From NCBI GenBank assembly GCA_020427005.1, contig JAGQOY010000003.1, forward strand, positions 44,546 to 108,545: 64,000 bases of DNA. Direction: 5' to 3'. The notes below the pieces were generated by a model. It was not told where the DNA came from and did not search any database. It saw nothing but the letters and a program-made list of their open reading frames with translations. Both the position numbers and the translations under genes were made by a program. Source of the DNA: Planctomycetales bacterium. GTDB lineage: Bacteria > Planctomycetota > Planctomycetia > Pirellulales > Pirellulaceae. Below, piece after piece: positions 57,297 through 64,000 of the stretch; position 1 is the stretch's first letter; each line of letters begins with the position of its first letter.

Positions 57297-57953
57297 GGAA
57301 TTCTAATTACAAATTCAAAAAAAAATGTTCGTATCTGAAAGGGTAAAACTGGACAGTGGAACCCGTTGTGCACGGTCCTTCCCGTCAAGATCACCACTTG
57401 CATTTTTTCTCATCTTGGACCCAAGCTACAAGCAAACCCTATTGTACCCAATCTTCACAAGACACGAAGACCGAAAGGGCCCACGAGAAGTGAAGCGGAG
57501 AAAGGCTCCCAACCGCACCCAATCTACTACGCTAGCACTCGTACAAGTGATCAGCAGGCCTGGTTGAGTGTCAGCCACTCAAGGTAGCGACCGCCGGACG
57601 TTCCGCAAGTTGTCGATCGGTAGAAAAGCGTCCACACGCGACAAATCAAAATCTGAAAGAATTGTCGGTTCGACCGCGACGGATGTTACATTCACTTCGT
57701 TGGCGAGACGGTATGCCAAGGAATCGATATACCATTGAACGTGCTCGACCCTAGGTTGAGAATTCGCTACCACGTGATTCTCACTTCTTTATCACACCGG
57801 CCGATGCCAAAAACCTCGACAGTCGTACGCTGATCATTTTCGTTTATTTTTTTGATTATGCCAGTTTTCATGAATTTGGTACGGCCGGATGAGCGTTTGG
57901 CAAAACGCTCGCTAAGTCGACATAGGTTTCAATCTTGTCACATATGTTTTGCC
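57297..57953. other. Intergenic region between conflict locus and cassette array
   Basis: About 660 bp. A GTG-started frame at 57579-57773 on the minus strand (64 codons) reads somewhat like protein but matches nothing I know. The minus-strand operon promoter must lie near 57297-57350, where an A run and TAGAAT-like box occur. On the right side an inverted repeat (57899-57953) follows the stop of the next gene. Confidence 0.35.
57899..57953 (-). repeat. Inverted repeat after a cassette-like gene
   Basis: GGCAAAAC and GTTTTGCC border a 55-bp stretch that starts directly after the TAA stop of the gene at 57954-58664, and an 8-bp hairpin (57891-57910) overlaps its inner end. The size and position are as expected for an attC-like site, but the arms do not match the integron consensus well. 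Confidence 0.3.
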
Positions 57954-58664
57954 TTATGCCTTGACGTTGGTGAGTTGATTTGGTGACAGTGATTGAATCG
58001 ATTTATAGAAAACCGCAGGATTCGCCCATGGCGGCCCGGCGACGTCCAGGTAGACTTTGTCGACTCGCTGCCGGAGATCGATCTGAAGATTCAGCGAATC
58101 ACAAATTGCATCAATGCGTCTGCCCAGATCATCGAATGCCTCAGCTGGCACATCGGGGTTTGGCCCAGGTGGCGTTGGTCCTGGCCGTGGCCCTGGATCC
58201 GGTACTAGGCCGATGTCCAGCACCAAGTCAGTTTGATCGAATCTTTTGGGTTCGAAGTCGATCTCGGTTACCAGCACCCAAACACGGCCGCCTCCCAGGA
58301 CCAGGTATTTTCCATCTCCGACGTCTTCAACTTGGACTGGATTCCGCTGGCTGTCCGATGCCCGAAGCGACACCATGCCCGAAGCGCCGTCAACATGCAC
58401 GACACCGACCGGCACAACCTTGGGTTGCGTTTCGGCTGGAACAATCAGCGACCTGCCGACGACTTCGTACGATTTTCCCAGACCCACTTCAGCAGATCGC
58501 TGCGATCGCCAAATGTCGTCGCTGAAGATGACGAGGCGAATGCCTCGCAAGACTCGGACTTCTAGAGGTTTTTGAGAAGTCCTGCCAGCAATAGAACGAT
58601 TTGAAACCAGCTCACATTCCACCTCCGTTATTCGCGTTAGCCACTTAATTGCCCATAAGGCCAA
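57954..58664 (-). CDS. Hypothetical protein with Pro-rich linker
   Basis: A frame of 236 codons starting at TTG (58664); an internal start is possible. It has a beta-rich N-terminal part, a Pro/Gly linker of the type PGPTPPGPNP and a charged helical C-terminus (LRQRVDKVYLDVAG). It looks like the C-terminal part of a larger exported planctomycete protein and may be truncated at the 5' end, which would explain the weak start. No function can be given. It is the first gene of the minus-strand small-gene array as read in this window. Confidence 0.45.
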   Translation of the reverse strand: MALWAIKWLTRITEVECELVSNRSIAGRTSQKPLEVRVLRGIRLVIFSDDIWRSQRSAEVGLGKSYEVVGRSLIVPAETQPKVVPVGVVHVDGASGMVSLRASDSQRNPVQVEDVGDGKYLVLGGGRVWVLVTEIDFEPKRFDQTDLVLDIGLVPDPGPRPGPTPPGPNPDVPAEAFDDLGRRIDAICDSLNLQIDLRQRVDKVYLDVAGPPWANPAVFYKSIQSLSPNQLTNVKA

Positions 58665-58737
58665 CTGCTAAACTAACGGAGTTAAAACGCGAAATGGCGT
58701 CAATATCAGCAGGCAAAATCCTACGTTGAATCGCCTA

Positions 58738-58783
58738 GTGCGGACGCACGCTACGTCGTCTGGGGAGGACCGTCAGAGTTGAC
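58738..58783. repeat. Array repeat copy with perfect hairpin
   Basis: Together with 58762-58792, which contains a perfect 9-bp hairpin (GGACCGTCA with its complement), this stretch resembles the segment at about 59693-59735; both contain a CACGTAGCGT/GACGTAGCGT-like core next to TGACGGTCC on the minus strand. Such shared segments between small genes fit recombination-site remnants of the cassette array. Confidence 0.45.
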
Positions 58784-58870
58784 GGTCCTTAACCGATTAT
58801 TTGCCGCTCTTTGGTCGTGGTTATTGCAATCGGCAGTGAAAACCGATTGACCAATTCCGGAACAAGTTCG

Positions 58871-59179
58871 TCAGATACAAACAATCACTCCATTGGGCTT
58901 GCCATTCACGACGATTGCAAGCGATGGAATTGTAGCAATTGACAGACGTTTACACAGCGGTTCGTTTTGCGGATCGTCGATATGGCAGGACACGAAGTGT
59001 ACCAGAGCCAAAATTTCCGGCGGTAGCTTTGCAATTGCTCGGTCAAACGGTGGGTCAACTCCGTTCCATTCGGCCCAAAAGTGTATCGCGACATTCTGGT
59101 GAGCGGCGCATACAGCTTCAAAATTGGCGGCGGTCATTGGTGGTGTAGGGGGTTTCCATCCGCGTATGGGGCGGTACAT
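58871..59179 (-). CDS. Thioredoxin-fold protein lacking the CxxC motif
   Basis: A protein of 102 residues from the ATG at 59179 (a TTG at 59209 is in frame). The pattern NVAIHFWAEWNGVD, then IATIPSLAIVVNGKP, follows thioredoxin: the active-site loop reads WNGVD where thioredoxin has WCGPC, and the cis-Pro motif is IPS. Both redox cysteines are missing, and the chain ends shortly after the NGKP segment, about 20-25 residues short of a complete thioredoxin fold. It is therefore a non-redox, possibly truncated member of the fold. It belongs to the array of minus-strand cassette-like genes. Confidence 0.6.
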   Translation of the reverse strand: MYRPIRGWKPPTPPMTAANFEAVCAAHQNVAIHFWAEWNGVDPPFDRAIAKLPPEILALVHFVSCHIDDPQNEPLCKRLSIATIPSLAIVVNGKPNGVIVCI

Positions 59180-59283
59180 GACGCACGCTTTGAAGGATGT
59201 GTTAGGCAAATAACGTCACCATTGACCGAGCCCGAACGGTTGACTCAACCCAAGTCAAATCGCTTGATCGAGTTCTTTAAGCG

Positions 59284-59565
59284 TTACTTGTAGTCATCCT
59301 TAAAAGCTTCATACATTGCCGGGTTTTCGTTTGGATTGGCTCGCCAATGCTGCTTCCACTGTTGTTCCTTAATTTCCCGCTGTTCTTGCTCAAGCATCGT
59401 TTCGTTCGAATCTAAGACGCTATTGATAATCGTCTCAGCAACAAATATCGGTATCACGACAGCAGCCTGACCAACCTTCCGGCCGGTTATCCGCGTGGCT
59501 TGGCATCCCGATGTGCCTACAGCTGCGAGCAATAAGGGCAAAGTTGAAAAATACCTGAGACTCAT
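59284..59565 (-). CDS. Small lipoprotein
   Basis: A protein of 93 residues from the ATG at 59565, which has a perfect GGAGG 6 bp upstream. The signal peptide ends in a lipobox-like GTSGC, so it is likely a lipoprotein. The mature part has a hydrophobic segment (VVIPIFVAETIINSVL) and a charged Gln/Glu/Lys-rich tail. No function is recognised. It is a cassette-like gene of the array. Confidence 0.65.
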   Translation of the reverse strand: MSLRYFSTLPLLLAAVGTSGCQATRITGRKVGQAAVVIPIFVAETIINSVLDSNETMLEQEQREIKEQQWKQHWRANPNENPAMYEAFKDDYK

Positions 59566-59800
59566 AGTCGGCCTCCATGAGTAAACGGCGAACAATTCTT
59601 CATAGCAGAAAGTCTAGAGCAGAGAAACCTCGATGCGGGAAAACTCTGTGTCTGGGTGCAGATTGGGCTCCACTTCGTCGAACCGCCCAGTTCGGACCCG
59701 TACGCTACGTGGTGTGAGAGGGACCGTCAGCAATGCGGGTCCTATCTCGATGCATAGTTCGCCAGCATATTCGATTTCTGGTTGAGGTTCCTAACCGTTC
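59566..59800. other. Spacer with candidate attC-like palindrome
   Basis: About 235 bp between two array genes. It contains the attC-like element at 59676-59763 and a copy of the CACGTAGCGT segment shared with 58738-58783; an 11-bp hairpin-like stretch near 59775-59805 overlaps the stop of the gene at 59801. Confidence 0.4.
59676..59763 (-). other. Candidate attC site (weak)
   Basis: On the minus strand the outer ends GGCGAAC (59757-59763) and CGTCGAAC with its partner (59676 onward) pair, as do GGACCCG and CGGGTCC inside. The left arm starts GGCGAACTATGC, close to the left arm of the site at 62636-62731 (GGCGAACCATGC). Central pairing is poor, so this may be a decayed copy. Confidence 0.35.
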
Positions 59801-60169
59801 TTAGCGGAACGTCTCGTGACAGTAAGAATCAAAAGGTTCCGCAATCAAGTAAAGCCTGACTGCAACTGCAGGTGCGAGATTTCTACGGAATCCTGTCGAA
59901 GTACGCGGGTGTTGACCAGTGTTCAATACAGAGCAGTTGAATACCGAAAAGAGTCCGCTGTCCTCACGAACGATGGCCGGTCCGCATACGATTCGTTGTC
60001 CATTGCAGTACTCTGCTGCACCATATGGATAGCAGCCCAGACGCCGTACGACGCTGACAATCGGATAAATCAACTCTTCTATTGATAGCGTTATACTGCG
60101 AACATATTCCTGATCTCTGACCAGGAATCGCTGTAATTCAGCGCAATCAGTCTTGGCTGCTTGTGACAT
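59801..60169 (-). CDS. Small hypothetical cassette protein
   Basis: A frame of 122 codons from the ATG at 60169. It has no recognised domain. Its support is positional: the ATG lies 26 bp after the end of a strong attC-like palindrome (60195-60265), exactly where a cassette gene should start. Pattern is mixed helix/strand with several Cys. It could be a decayed gene. Confidence 0.4.
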   Translation of the reverse strand: MSQAAKTDCAELQRFLVRDQEYVRSITLSIEELIYPIVSVVRRLGCYPYGAAEYCNGQRIVCGPAIVREDSGLFSVFNCSVLNTGQHPRTSTGFRRNLAPAVAVRLYLIAEPFDSYCHETFR

Positions 60170-60194
60170 GACAGTATGGTGACTGGCAACGTTT

Positions 60195-60265
60195 GGATTA
60201 ACGCGGTTCCGTCACGCGACATTGAACCGCACAGTAGACGAGACAACGGAACTCGCGTTCAATCC
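60195..60265 (-). other. Candidate integron attC site (strong)
   Basis: A 71-bp imperfect palindrome. On the minus strand the gene-proximal arm reads GGATT, then one unpaired G, AACGCG, one unpaired A, GTTCCGT; the other arm is its exact complement without these two bases (18 pairs). Two extrahelical bases in the gene-proximal arm are a hallmark of attC sites. The TGA stop of the upstream gene (60259) lies inside the first arm and the next ATG follows 26 bp after the other end. Confidence 0.65.
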
Positions 60266-60864
60266 GTGGTTTGCCAAAAGTCAGTCTGACTCGAACGCGA
60301 GGCAACTGCCCAACTCGTTAGTACCGAAGACATCATACCGACAGCCGTTGGAACACGAAAAGCGTCGATGAATGTAGAATCAGTTTTCATCGAGTCCATC
60401 TCAAAAATACAAAAAAACATAAAAGTGCTTCCTAGCATGCCTGCCAGCATCGACCAAAAGCCAACAAACAAAGTAGTGTCAGATAGTCGAGGATTGCGGC
60501 GGTCCAGAGAGAGCAGAAGGGGAACGCTGGCATATGCCATTCCCGTAAAAGCTGCGAAGGCAGCGGCGCCGAAGTATTCCTGGACTGCATTCCCACCAAA
60601 GATTACGGGTATTAAGAACCAGCAGCAGAGCATGAAAGTGAAAGCTGCTCCCCAAAGCACAAATGGGATAACGAAGGTCACGCTGTCGAATCTTCTATTG
60701 AACGCCGCGAGCCGTTGTATTGCCGTCGGCACAAAAATAACCAGTAAGAAAAGTAGCGCTCCAAATGATGCGCCTGACGTTGTGACGAGAACGAACTCGA
60801 CCTTCGAAAACAAGAGTGCCGCAAAGGCAGTCAAAATCGAGATCTCTCGTATGGAATATCGCAT
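60259..60864 (-). CDS. Small multi-pass membrane protein
   Basis: A protein of 201 residues with about six hydrophobic helices and no soluble domain. The N-terminus (REISILTAFAALLFS) resembles small planctomycete membrane proteins of unknown role. Its stop codon lies within the attC-like site at 60195-60265, typical for a cassette gene. No transport signature is visible. Confidence 0.65.
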   Translation of the reverse strand: MRYSIREISILTAFAALLFSKVEFVLVTTSGASFGALLFLLVIFVPTAIQRLAAFNRRFDSVTFVIPFVLWGAAFTFMLCCWFLIPVIFGGNAVQEYFGAAAFAAFTGMAYASVPLLLSLDRRNPRLSDTTLFVGFWSMLAGMLGSTFMFFCIFEMDSMKTDSTFIDAFRVPTAVGMMSSVLTSWAVASRSSQTDFWQTTD

Positions 60865-60895
60865 CGAATTTGCAAGTTGGCGTAACGAGTTACTA

Positions 60896-61041
60896 ATCCA
60901 AGGTTAGATTGGTTTAGGACGCTTTGGATAACAGCCGCACACGGACTTATCGCCATCTCGGCTCACTTCAATCATCAATCAACCCTCACTTGGGGTGATT
61001 CTGGCAAATTCAAATTCGCATGTCAAGAAAATTCGACCCTC
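60896..61041. repeat. Intergenic repeat, copy 1 of 2
   Basis: About 146 bp that matches 63209-63363 with small differences. The longest identical run is 37 bp (60973-61009 against 63294-63330). It contains GGATAAC (60926-60932), the complement of the GTTATCC-like end of attC sites in the array. It lies upstream of a minus-strand gene in both copies. Confidence 0.8.
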
Positions 61042-61096
61042 CTCTCTCACCCCAGAGCCAAAACCTGATTAGGTAGTTGAGCATCGGCTCGACCAC

Positions 61097-61130
61097 TTAA
61101 CCGAGCAATCTTCTTAACCGAGCAATCTTC
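61097..61130. repeat. 17-bp perfect tandem duplication
   Basis: Two identical 17-bp units, 61097-61113 and 61114-61130, in non-coding DNA of the array. No function is apparent. Confidence 0.85.
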
Positions 61131-61260
61131 CATGGCTCACACACTGAATGTAACCCAGAGATCACTCCAGATCATCGCGATGTCAAATTCTTATTGGTTA
61201 TCCGACGGCTCCGACGTGTCAGTGGTCTAGGTGATGCGCGACACCCAACCAATGTGTCGT

Positions 61261-61647
61261 TCACGACACAAAATGCCGTGGTCTCAGCCCAAACAAACCG
61301 CAAACCGTCGCAGAGCACAGTAGTGAACCACAAGCACAGAGCAGCCCAACAATCCAGTGTGTGCCGGCGGCTTCACAAGCGATCCCTATGGCCACAAATG
61401 CGATTGCCTGAAGGAACGCAATAACAGAAAGCCAAATCTGCCAGCGTTTGGGATTCGAAATCGCCACAGTTTCGCATTGTCCGACTTTTCGTCGAACACG
61501 AATCGCGTTAGGCAGGAACATCAGTGCAAGCCCCAGCAATACGAGTGTCAGCTCGGCGTCACGGGATTCGGGGCGAGGCCGTAGACGAAACATTAGGGCG
61601 AGCCCCAGCAATATGAGTGTCAGGGCGCGGATTTCGGGATTGTCCAT
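61261..61647 (-). CDS. Small membrane protein with internal duplication
   Basis: A protein of 128 residues starting at ATG (61647), 49 bp after the GTTATCC end of the attC-like site at 61696-61780. The first helix unit LTLILLGLALMF is repeated about 22 residues later as LTLVLLGLALMF, and two more helices follow, for about four membrane segments. The DNA units are nearly identical too, so the duplication is recent. Function unknown. Confidence 0.6.
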   Translation of the reverse strand: MDNPEIRALTLILLGLALMFRLRPRPESRDAELTLVLLGLALMFLPNAIRVRRKVGQCETVAISNPKRWQIWLSVIAFLQAIAFVAIGIACEAAGTHWIVGLLCACGSLLCSATVCGLFGLRPRHFVS

Positions 61648-62123
61648 ATCGTTCCAATGCGGTCAGTGTATTGATACTGTGGCGAACCGTTTGTCGGATA
61701 ACGCCACGGTTAGCGTGGCGGCGGCCAGAAACCTATCCATTCAATTCCGACGTGATCCGCCGCTCACGTTCAACCGATTGTGTACGCCCGTCATGGGTGT
61801 GATTGTTATGGCGTGTAAGTCCCATGTACGAGACTGGAAACTTTTGGAGCTATTGTAACATATGATGTGCCTTAAAAGGCAAATACTAGAAGAAGGCAAC
61901 TGCAGCCGGGCGACCATCTGTAGATACATTCGGCCCAATCTGCGAGGCGACGTAAAAGGTATCGGTTGACTATCTCACCCGTCAAGAATTTACTAGTCTT
62001 TAAGAGATCTGGAGAAAGCTCGCTGCCAAATTACGAATCGCACACGGTTACCTATTCTCGAAGACTCTGGGCGGACTCGTAGCAATGCGGGCCCTATCTC
62101 GATCATCGTTCTGTCTTGTTTTC
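61648..62123. other. Cassette without clear gene, with attC-like site
   Basis: About 475 bp containing the site at 61696-61780. The frame at 61741-61938 has no recognisable content. The right end (62064-62105) resembles the left arm of the site at 59676-59763. It may be a cassette whose gene has decayed, or a non-coding cassette. Confidence 0.4.
61696..61780 (-). other. Candidate integron attC site (strong)
   Basis: An 85-bp imperfect palindrome. On the minus strand one arm reads CGGTT, unpaired G, AACGTG, unpaired A, GCGGCGG; the other arm is the complement with one mismatch and ends GTTATCC at 61696-61702. The unpaired G and A occupy the same places as in the site at 60195-60265. The next gene starts 49 bp after the GTTATCC end. 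Confidence 0.65.
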
Positions 62124-62630
62124 TCAGTCCGCGATAACAATGCAGTTCTTAACCCAAAGCGTAGTGGATTGCTTCAAAGATTCGATAACATTTTCAATGC
62201 TTTCATGCGAATCCAACGTTCCGGAAACCTCAATTGTACCCATGCCCTTGAATCCTTGTTTCTCCGGGTTCACGTATTGGAATTCAAGCGTTGGATAGTC
62301 GTCTGGTCGCAGGTTTGCAAAAAAACGTCTTGCCTCTCGGTCGGCAGCAGCAATTGATTGCATGCGATGCGGTACAGCGCGTTCAGACGTTGCAATGAAT
62401 GCCCCAACCACCAACAGAACCACGAGTGAAAATGCCGTGGAAACAACGGACCTATCGCGTCTGAGAATTTGGATGCAGATTAGGATTGATGACAACACTG
62501 CCAGTATGCCAGTAAAAAGCATACCGGGAATTGCTCCTTGTCGAAAACCGATTGCCATCGTGGATGCAACATACGCAAACACCACGGTCAGCTTCAAAAA
62601 AGCCAGCACTGACAGTTGAATTGTTTTCAT
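62124..62630 (-). CDS. Small membrane protein
   Basis: A protein of 168 residues from the ATG at 62630; the longer TTG frame to 62699 would run into the recombination-site-like spacer. It has three hydrophobic helices (about 5-25, 34-52 and 62-80) and a soluble C-terminal domain of about 85 residues with GMGTIEVSG, which may be a small beta fold. Function not recognised. It begins close after the element at 62636-62731. Confidence 0.6.
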   Translation of the reverse strand: MKTIQLSVLAFLKLTVVFAYVASTMAIGFRQGAIPGMLFTGILAVLSSILICIQILRRDRSVVSTAFSLVVLLVVGAFIATSERAVPHRMQSIAAADREARRFFANLRPDDYPTLEFQYVNPEKQGFKGMGTIEVSGTLDSHESIENVIESLKQSTTLWVKNCIVIAD

Positions 62631-62635
62631 ATTCG

Positions 62636-62731
62636 CAGGACAGATCGACAGCGGTAACCGCGGTCGCGGGGTTTGAGTTGTGCAAAGTCGACTGGCCACC
62701 TCTTCTCTAGTTCAACGCATGGTTCGCCAAT
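62636..62731 (-). other. Candidate attC-like site (moderate)
   Basis: It lies between the stop of the gene at 62734 and the ATG at 62630, with only a few bases on either side. The left arm (minus strand) GGCGAACCATGCGTTGAAC has the TT(G)AAC feature of the two strong sites, and the right arm contains GCGGTTACCGCTGTC and ends CTGTCC, near GTTATCC. Pairing between the arms is partial. Confidence 0.4.
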
Positions 62732-62733
62732 TG

Positions 62734-63138
62734 CTACTTGGTTGTCGCAATCGCCGCAGAGGCTTTAATTTCACCACGACGAACAATGTTCTTCTTTATG
62801 TACGATTCAACCACAATTTTCTCAAGTTTTTCAATTGAGACGCCCACCACGGGAATCGGGTCGAGAAGTGGAAACGACGCTGTACCATCTTTCAGGACAT
62901 GTATCGGCCATGCCATGAGTTCTAGGTCGCCGTTGACTTTGATCGTTCTCAGGCGGGAATATTGCGGATGCGACTCGTCGACGGATGGCAACATATGCGT
63001 AACATTTACTGCAATGACGTCGCTGTTCTGCACGACACTTTCAGGATCACGGGCAAGCGGGTCTTTCGCTAACGCCTTGCCAGCAGCGGTCGAGGTAAGC
63101 AGAGCAATCAATAGTAGAGTTTGCAATTGGAATCTCAT
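62734..63138 (-). CDS. Exported SLBB/polysaccharide-export-like small protein
   Basis: A protein of 134 residues from the ATG at 63138, which has AAGGA 8 bp upstream; a longer frame to 63252 is less likely. A signal peptide (about 1-23) is followed by a domain with SDVIAVNVTH, then DGTASFPLLDPIPVVGVS and a helix LEKIVVESYI, the pattern of the N-terminal export domain of Wza-like proteins (periplasmic, oligomeric). The C-terminal part is short. It may be a stand-alone version of that domain. It is a cassette-like gene of the array. Confidence 0.55.
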   Translation of the reverse strand: MRFQLQTLLLIALLTSTAAGKALAKDPLARDPESVVQNSDVIAVNVTHMLPSVDESHPQYSRLRTIKVNGDLELMAWPIHVLKDGTASFPLLDPIPVVGVSIEKLEKIVVESYIKKNIVRRGEIKASAAIATTK

Positions 63139-63457
63139 CTGAACAATCCTTTGAGTAATAATCGAACCAGCGAGTACACCGTTCATCAAATCAGCGAACG
63201 AATTTCTTTTCCAAGGTTGGATTGAATTAGGACACTTTGCAGAACTTATCACAACAGCCGCACGCGACTTATCGCCATCTCGGCTTCACCAGGCATCAAT
63301 CAACCCTCACTTGGGGTGATTCTGGCAAATCCAAATTCGCCTGTCAAGAAAATCCGACCCTTCATGGCACTTCATCTCTCTCGCCACCAATTCGACCACT
63401 ACCCGTAGTTGAGCCAGACGCAGTCAATATTTTATTTTCTGTTCGACGTATAAACAG
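63139..63457. other. Spacer with second copy of the intergenic repeat
   Basis: This 319-bp stretch holds copy 2 of the repeat (63209-63363) and no gene. It separates the export-domain gene from a possible small gene. Confidence 0.55.
63209..63363. repeat. Intergenic repeat, copy 2 of 2
   Basis: Matches 60896-61041 with small indels; the longest identical run is 63294-63330 (37 bp). In this copy the GGATAAC core is changed, and it lies about 70 bp upstream of the gene at 62734-63138. Confidence 0.8.
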
Positions 63458-63715
63458 TTACTGCTGATGTCGGCTGAGTTTCGTCAGGTGCGGAATCGCT
63501 GAACCACCCTGTCTTGCTAAAGTTCGGCTTTTTGTTGTTGCATAAATAAGGTCAACTTCCTCACATTTTGTTAGCCGGTATACGACCCTAACTTGTTTCG
63601 GGTTAGCATTCCACTGATACCAAATGCTAGTCACGATAACAGACGAAATCTGGGTTTCCTGCGTCCCACGTGACTCATCCAAGTCGCTAGAAGCGCAAGC
63701 GTACATCAGAGCCAT
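63458..63715 (-). CDS. Possible small cassette gene, interrupted
   Basis: A frame of 85 codons from the ATG at 63715. It contains no domain I recognise. The sequence starts close to the IS66-like gene; a lipobox-like Ala-Cys near the start without a proper hydrophobic leader suggests that its 5' part may have been lost, perhaps by insertion of the element on the right. Confidence 0.3.
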   Translation of the reverse strand: MALMYACASSDLDESRGTQETQISSVIVTSIWYQWNANPKQVRVVYRLTKCEEVDLIYATTKSRTLARQGGSAIPHLTKLSRHQQ

Positions 63716-63813
63716 GTGAGAATTTTTGAGCGTGAGTGGAATTTGGGGTGTATTGTTTGAAGGTACGCGAGAGCGTCTGGATCACAACACTTCTTTTGCA
63801 AAGGCAAAATTCC

Positions 63814-64000
63814 ATGTCTCAGGCGATTGACTCAGACCATTTGGCTCAGTGGCGGAAGCGATTGGCACAATTTCGAATTAGCCGACTTTCGGCAACCGAA
63901 TTTTGCCGCCGGGAATCAATTTCGGAAGGCAAGTTCTATTACTGGTCGCGACGACTGAAGAAGCTCGACGCTGCTTCTGCTCTAAAGCCTTTGATAGCCA
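63814..64000 (+). CDS. tnpA: IS66-type accessory protein TnpA (partial, runs off the end)
   Basis: A frame from the ATG at 63814 that continues past the window end. It reads like the first 60 residues of the IS66-family orf1 (TnpA) helix-turn-helix protein, with QWRKRLAQF followed by the FCRRESISEGKFYYWSRRL motif. IS66 elements carry tnpA, tnpB and tnpC; the other two should lie to the right. Fate and completeness of the element cannot be judged here. Confidence 0.75.
   Translation, partial: MSQAIDSDHLAQWRKRLAQFRISRLSATEFCRRESISEGKFYYWSRRLKKLDAASALKPLIA

Larger units (their letters stand above)
60865..61260. other. Cassette spacer with 150-bp repeat and tandem repeat
   Basis: About 400 bp with no gene. 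It holds one copy of the repeat described at 60896-61041, and a perfect tandem 17-bp duplication (61097-61113 and 61114-61130). Confidence 0.55.

Noticed and set aside
57325..57587. Plus-strand frames between the sigma-like gene and the cassette array
   Set aside because: Overlapping frames without recognisable content in AT-rich and repeat-poor sequence.
57579..57773. 64-codon minus-strand frame starting at GTG
   Set aside because: It reads partly like protein but has no start site, no attC-type neighbour and no known relative; left out as a gene.
61741..61938. 65-codon frame in the cassette without a clear gene
   Set aside because: It ends within the attC-like palindrome but has a low-quality composition and no recognisable domain.
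1..64000. tRNA, rRNA, CRISPR arrays, riboswitches and replication origin signals
   Set aside because: No cloverleaf with a conserved TpsiC arm, no regular spaced repeats and no DnaA-box cluster were found by eye on either strand. A tRNAscan or Rfam run could still find something weak.

Overview
The window (64 kb, moderate GC) comes from a planctomycete, most probably of the Pirellula/Rhodopirellula group. The evidence is a DUF1559 protein with a pilin-like N-terminus (41587) beside a small carboxypeptidase-regulatory-fold lipoprotein (41072), a planctomycete-type haem-binding cytochrome c domain on a sugar dehydrogenase (13851), very large secreted beta-propeller/TPR proteins, few clear Shine-Dalgarno sites and wide intergenic gaps.

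Region 1 (1-43.9 kb) is mostly chromosomal backbone: a response regulator with a CHASE/PAS histidine kinase, folC, a three-gene ABC exporter-type cluster (ATPase, permease with a large extracytoplasmic domain, tetratricopeptide-like membrane protein), a TPR hybrid histidine kinase, a cytochrome/PQQ-type sugar dehydrogenase, an HSL-type esterase, a large secreted protein, acetyl-CoA synthetase, a ComEC-like metallo-beta-lactamase-fold protein, the primary sigma factor RpoD with a strong terminator, a dynamin-like GTPase, a LarA-like protein, a 1513-residue TPR/beta-propeller protein, an HtrA protease, pyrimidine nucleoside phosphorylase, an M16 zinc peptidase and tsaE.

Region 2 (44.0-57.3 kb) is the most unusual part. 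Two convergent operons end 26 bp apart. The plus-strand operon encodes a GAP1-like protein, a zinc-ribbon GTPase of the DO-GTPase type, a four-helix membrane/zinc-ribbon protein, a HEPN (RNxxxH) protein, a TerY-like vWA protein, a PP2C phosphatase and a Ser/Thr kinase with a degenerate FHA-like tail. The genes overlap or nearly touch, and a promoter with an overlapping 10-bp perfect palindrome lies in front of them. The minus-strand operon encodes a divergent sigma-factor-like protein, two unrecognised proteins, and a protein with a Lon-like (S16) Ser-Lys protease domain followed by TPR-like helices. I read this as one NTP-dependent, phospho-regulated biological conflict (defence or stress) locus. 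The kinase/phosphatase/vWA triad and the GTPase/GAP1 pair are known themes; this combination with HEPN, a Lon-like protease and a sigma-like gene is what deserves attention.

Region 3 (about 57.9-63.7 kb) is a run of small, mostly unrecognised genes, all on the minus strand. They are separated by imperfect palindromes with the architecture of integron attC sites: paired arms, unpaired G and A at the same two places in the gene-proximal arm, stop codons inside or near the site, and start codons shortly after a GTTATCC-like end. A 150-bp intergenic repeat occurs twice. No integrase lies in the window, so it looks like part of a chromosomal integron array or a CALIN. The window ends inside an IS66-type accessory gene (63814).

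No tRNA, rRNA, CRISPR array or replication origin was found. Start codons were chosen by hand where an internal ATG/GTG with a Shine-Dalgarno site or family length fitted better than the longest frame.
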